Source: Planctomycetales bacterium (GTDB lineage: Bacteria > Planctomycetota > Planctomycetia > Planctomycetales > Planctomycetaceae). Taken from it: 64,000 bases of DNA. A program made the position numbers and the translations under genes. The stretch is from assembly GCA_026400835.1 (NCBI GenBank), contig JAPLOA010000087.1, positions 124,001-188,000 of the forward strand, read 5' to 3'. Under the pieces are notes generated by a model. It was not told where the DNA came from. It saw only the letters and a list, made by a program, of their open reading frames with translations, and did no database searches. Position 1 is the first letter of the stretch. Every line of letters begins with the position of its first letter. Shown piece by piece: positions 62,791 through 64,000 of this stretch.

Positions 62791-63673
62791 GTGGAGATTA
62801 CATTTAACATACCACGACAATACGCGATCTGTGGGCAATGAACCAAACCAGCTCCGGGGTGGTTGGCAACGCCGCGGGCGATGCCGTCGGTCAGACGGGA
62901 TTCGGTGCCCACACGAACAGCCTCTGGCGAACGCAAAGTTCACAACGTCCGGTTGATTTAACGATGGCGTCAACTCAACCTCGCAATCCATCCACTGCTG
63001 ACAGTTGACACACTGGAGTTGCCTCATTCCGCATATTCCACCGGGCGAAGTTCTATGATCCAACTCCTTGCCGTTTCATTTTGCAGGATCCACTGGTATT
63101 CTCTGCTGGTGACGCGAAAGTCTATCAGTACGTTCGTATCGGTGCTCTGATTCACTGATCCAGGTGAAGCAATCTACGATGGCTGGCCCCCGTGTCTTGC
63201 ACTGCGATGCGGCTGTTGGCACCAATCCGGCCGGGCGGGTCATGTGCCGACCAATGTAGCCATCTCGCTCCGCGAGATGAGCCTTGTGCGGTGCAGGTGG
63301 CACAGCCAAAACCAGCTGCCATTTTCAAATAACGTTGATGAAATTGTGCTGAAGATCGGCCCCGAGTTTCCTTCTCAATGTGCTGACTGCAAGGGCACGT
63401 CTCGACGGAGCGAAATCGCTATTTGGGAAACGGTTTAACCGTTGATGATTGGTTTTTACTGGGTGGCACTTCCACGAAGAGGGAGTGTGCCGCAGGCACA
63501 AGAAGCCTCTGTCAGGACTCACTTCTGAAAGCCAGCTTGCGGCGATAGTTCATCTCGCAAAATTCTGTTTCCTGTTGATCTGCAACAGAGCCTACCCGAG
63601 GCTGTGCCACCAAGCGTCGCTTTCGGCAGGAACATCTGCAAACGCTTCAAGTTGCAATCGGGCCCATCCAAAT
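62791..63673. repeat. Gene-free region with diverged repeats
   Basis: About 880 bases without a supportable gene. Positions about 62995-63187 are the right copy of the repeat at 57793-57990. ATCTCGCtccGCGAGAT at 63262-63278 is a perfect short palindrome. Minus-strand coding traces such as RVGTESRLTDGIARGVANHP (about 62830-62915) and TRPAGLVPTAASQCKTRGPA resemble repeated non-genic ORF strings of planctomycete genomes (from memory, unverified). Confidence 0.5.
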
Positions 63674-64000
63674 TCAGAACGCCGAAAGATCGATACCGGG
63701 GTATGGGCATATGCCATATTTTTCATACGTCGGGTCGACGACAATTCTCTTGAGTTCACCGTCGGAATTCCAGTGCCATGAATCTTCCCATCCTGGAGCG
63801 TAAAGATCTACCTGGCAAAGTTGAACTTCCGTTATGGACCGTACAAAGACATAGCACATTGCATTGAGATTGAACTCCCAAAAAGCTCCAAGACTGTCAC
63901 TCGGCGGTCGTTGAATATTCTCAAATCGCAGCATCCAGACCTTCATGTCAGAAAAGATCTTCCACTGTTGATCATTTGGGAATGCACTCCGTTCGAATGA
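63674..64000 (-). CDS. Hypothetical protein, N-terminus beyond the window
   Basis: The minus-strand frame is open to the right edge. The internal ATG at 63946 gives 90 residues, but 18 more codons (SFERSAFPNDQQWKIFSD) continue to 64000 without a stop, so the gene probably starts outside. Visible sequence is rich in aromatic residues (MLRFENIQRPPSDSLGAFWE, YAPGWEDSWHWNSDGELKRI) and ends VDPTYEKYGICPYPGIDLSA. No family recognised; amino-acid composition is protein-like. Confidence 0.55.
   Translation of the reverse strand, partial: SFERSAFPNDQQWKIFSDMKVWMLRFENIQRPPSDSLGAFWEFNLNAMCYVFVRSITEVQLCQVDLYAPGWEDSWHWNSDGELKRIVVDPTYEKYGICPYPGIDLSAF

Noticed and set aside
63449-63781. 110-codon plus-strand ORF
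   Set aside because: Overlaps the more protein-like minus-strand frame at 63674-64000 and repeat-like sequence; no family pattern.
1-64000. tRNA, rRNA, CRISPR arrays, intact transposases or integrases
   Set aside because: Looked for by eye; no cloverleaf with CCA end, no regularly spaced short repeats and no DDE or tyrosine-recombinase motifs were found. A tRNA could still be missed without a covariance search.

Overview
The window reads as a chromosomal stretch of a planctomycete (class Planctomycetia, probably Planctomycetales). The evidence is the combination of two very large secreted PVC-type dehydrogenase/cytochrome c proteins (1679-4540, 15604-19176), a DUF1501 Tat-exported protein, a DUF6288 PDZ/HEAT protein, a giant surface protein with the planctomycete N-terminal LExRxLL motif, paired amidohydrolase paralogues with one dead half, an isolated rpsD, and many short palindromic repeats between genes. 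Genes are widely spaced, and decayed gene remnants are common.

Layout. 1-1069: end of hybrid cluster protein (Hcp) followed by a protoglobin, a likely nitrosative-stress pair. 1168-20305: secreted or housekeeping genes (two PVC-heme proteins, DUF6288, sialate-esterase-like SGNH protein, ROK kinase, PKD protein, rpsD) mixed with relics of a DUF3137-like gene, a parallel beta-helix gene, and a phnA/yjdM gene with two in-frame stops. 20939-29222: a cbb3 oxidase cluster (diheme cytochrome lipoprotein, membrane protein, CcoN, CcoO, two small membrane proteins, CcoI copper ATPase, TauE/SafE protein) in which the usual CcoP appears split. 29492-41632: membrane or lipoproteins, a short isopropylmalate synthase-like enzyme, an amidohydrolase pair, a secreted gluzincin and a type II DAHP synthase. 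41871-44547: three tandem TatA-type genes next to a Tat-signal DUF1501 protein. 44701-48408: prfA, rpmE (type B) and a sigma-54 activator with an altered GAFTGA loop. 48409-54689: relics (DUF1501 fragment, TIGR03032-like pseudogene, DUF932 fragment) around a 1277-residue cadherin/RTX-like protein with a complete SGNH hydrolase inside its repeat array. 54868-57726: glycosyltransferase, methyltransferase and a lipoprotein alpha/beta hydrolase.

The most interesting part is 58040-62790. A sigma-54 activator gene is divergent from a secreted VIT/vWA protein whose C-terminus has the layout of a sorting signal (Gly-rich run, hydrophobic helix, RKRR). The next gene encodes a rhomboid with rhombosortase-like catalytic positions. 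An exact-looking -24/-12 sigma-54 promoter lies just upstream of the VIT gene, with a palindrome about 100 bp further upstream. Diverged direct repeats flank the whole block. I infer a regulated, dedicated one-substrate/one-protease surface-sorting module.

I saw no tRNA, rRNA, CRISPR array or intact transposase. All product calls come from reading the translations by eye; no database search was run.
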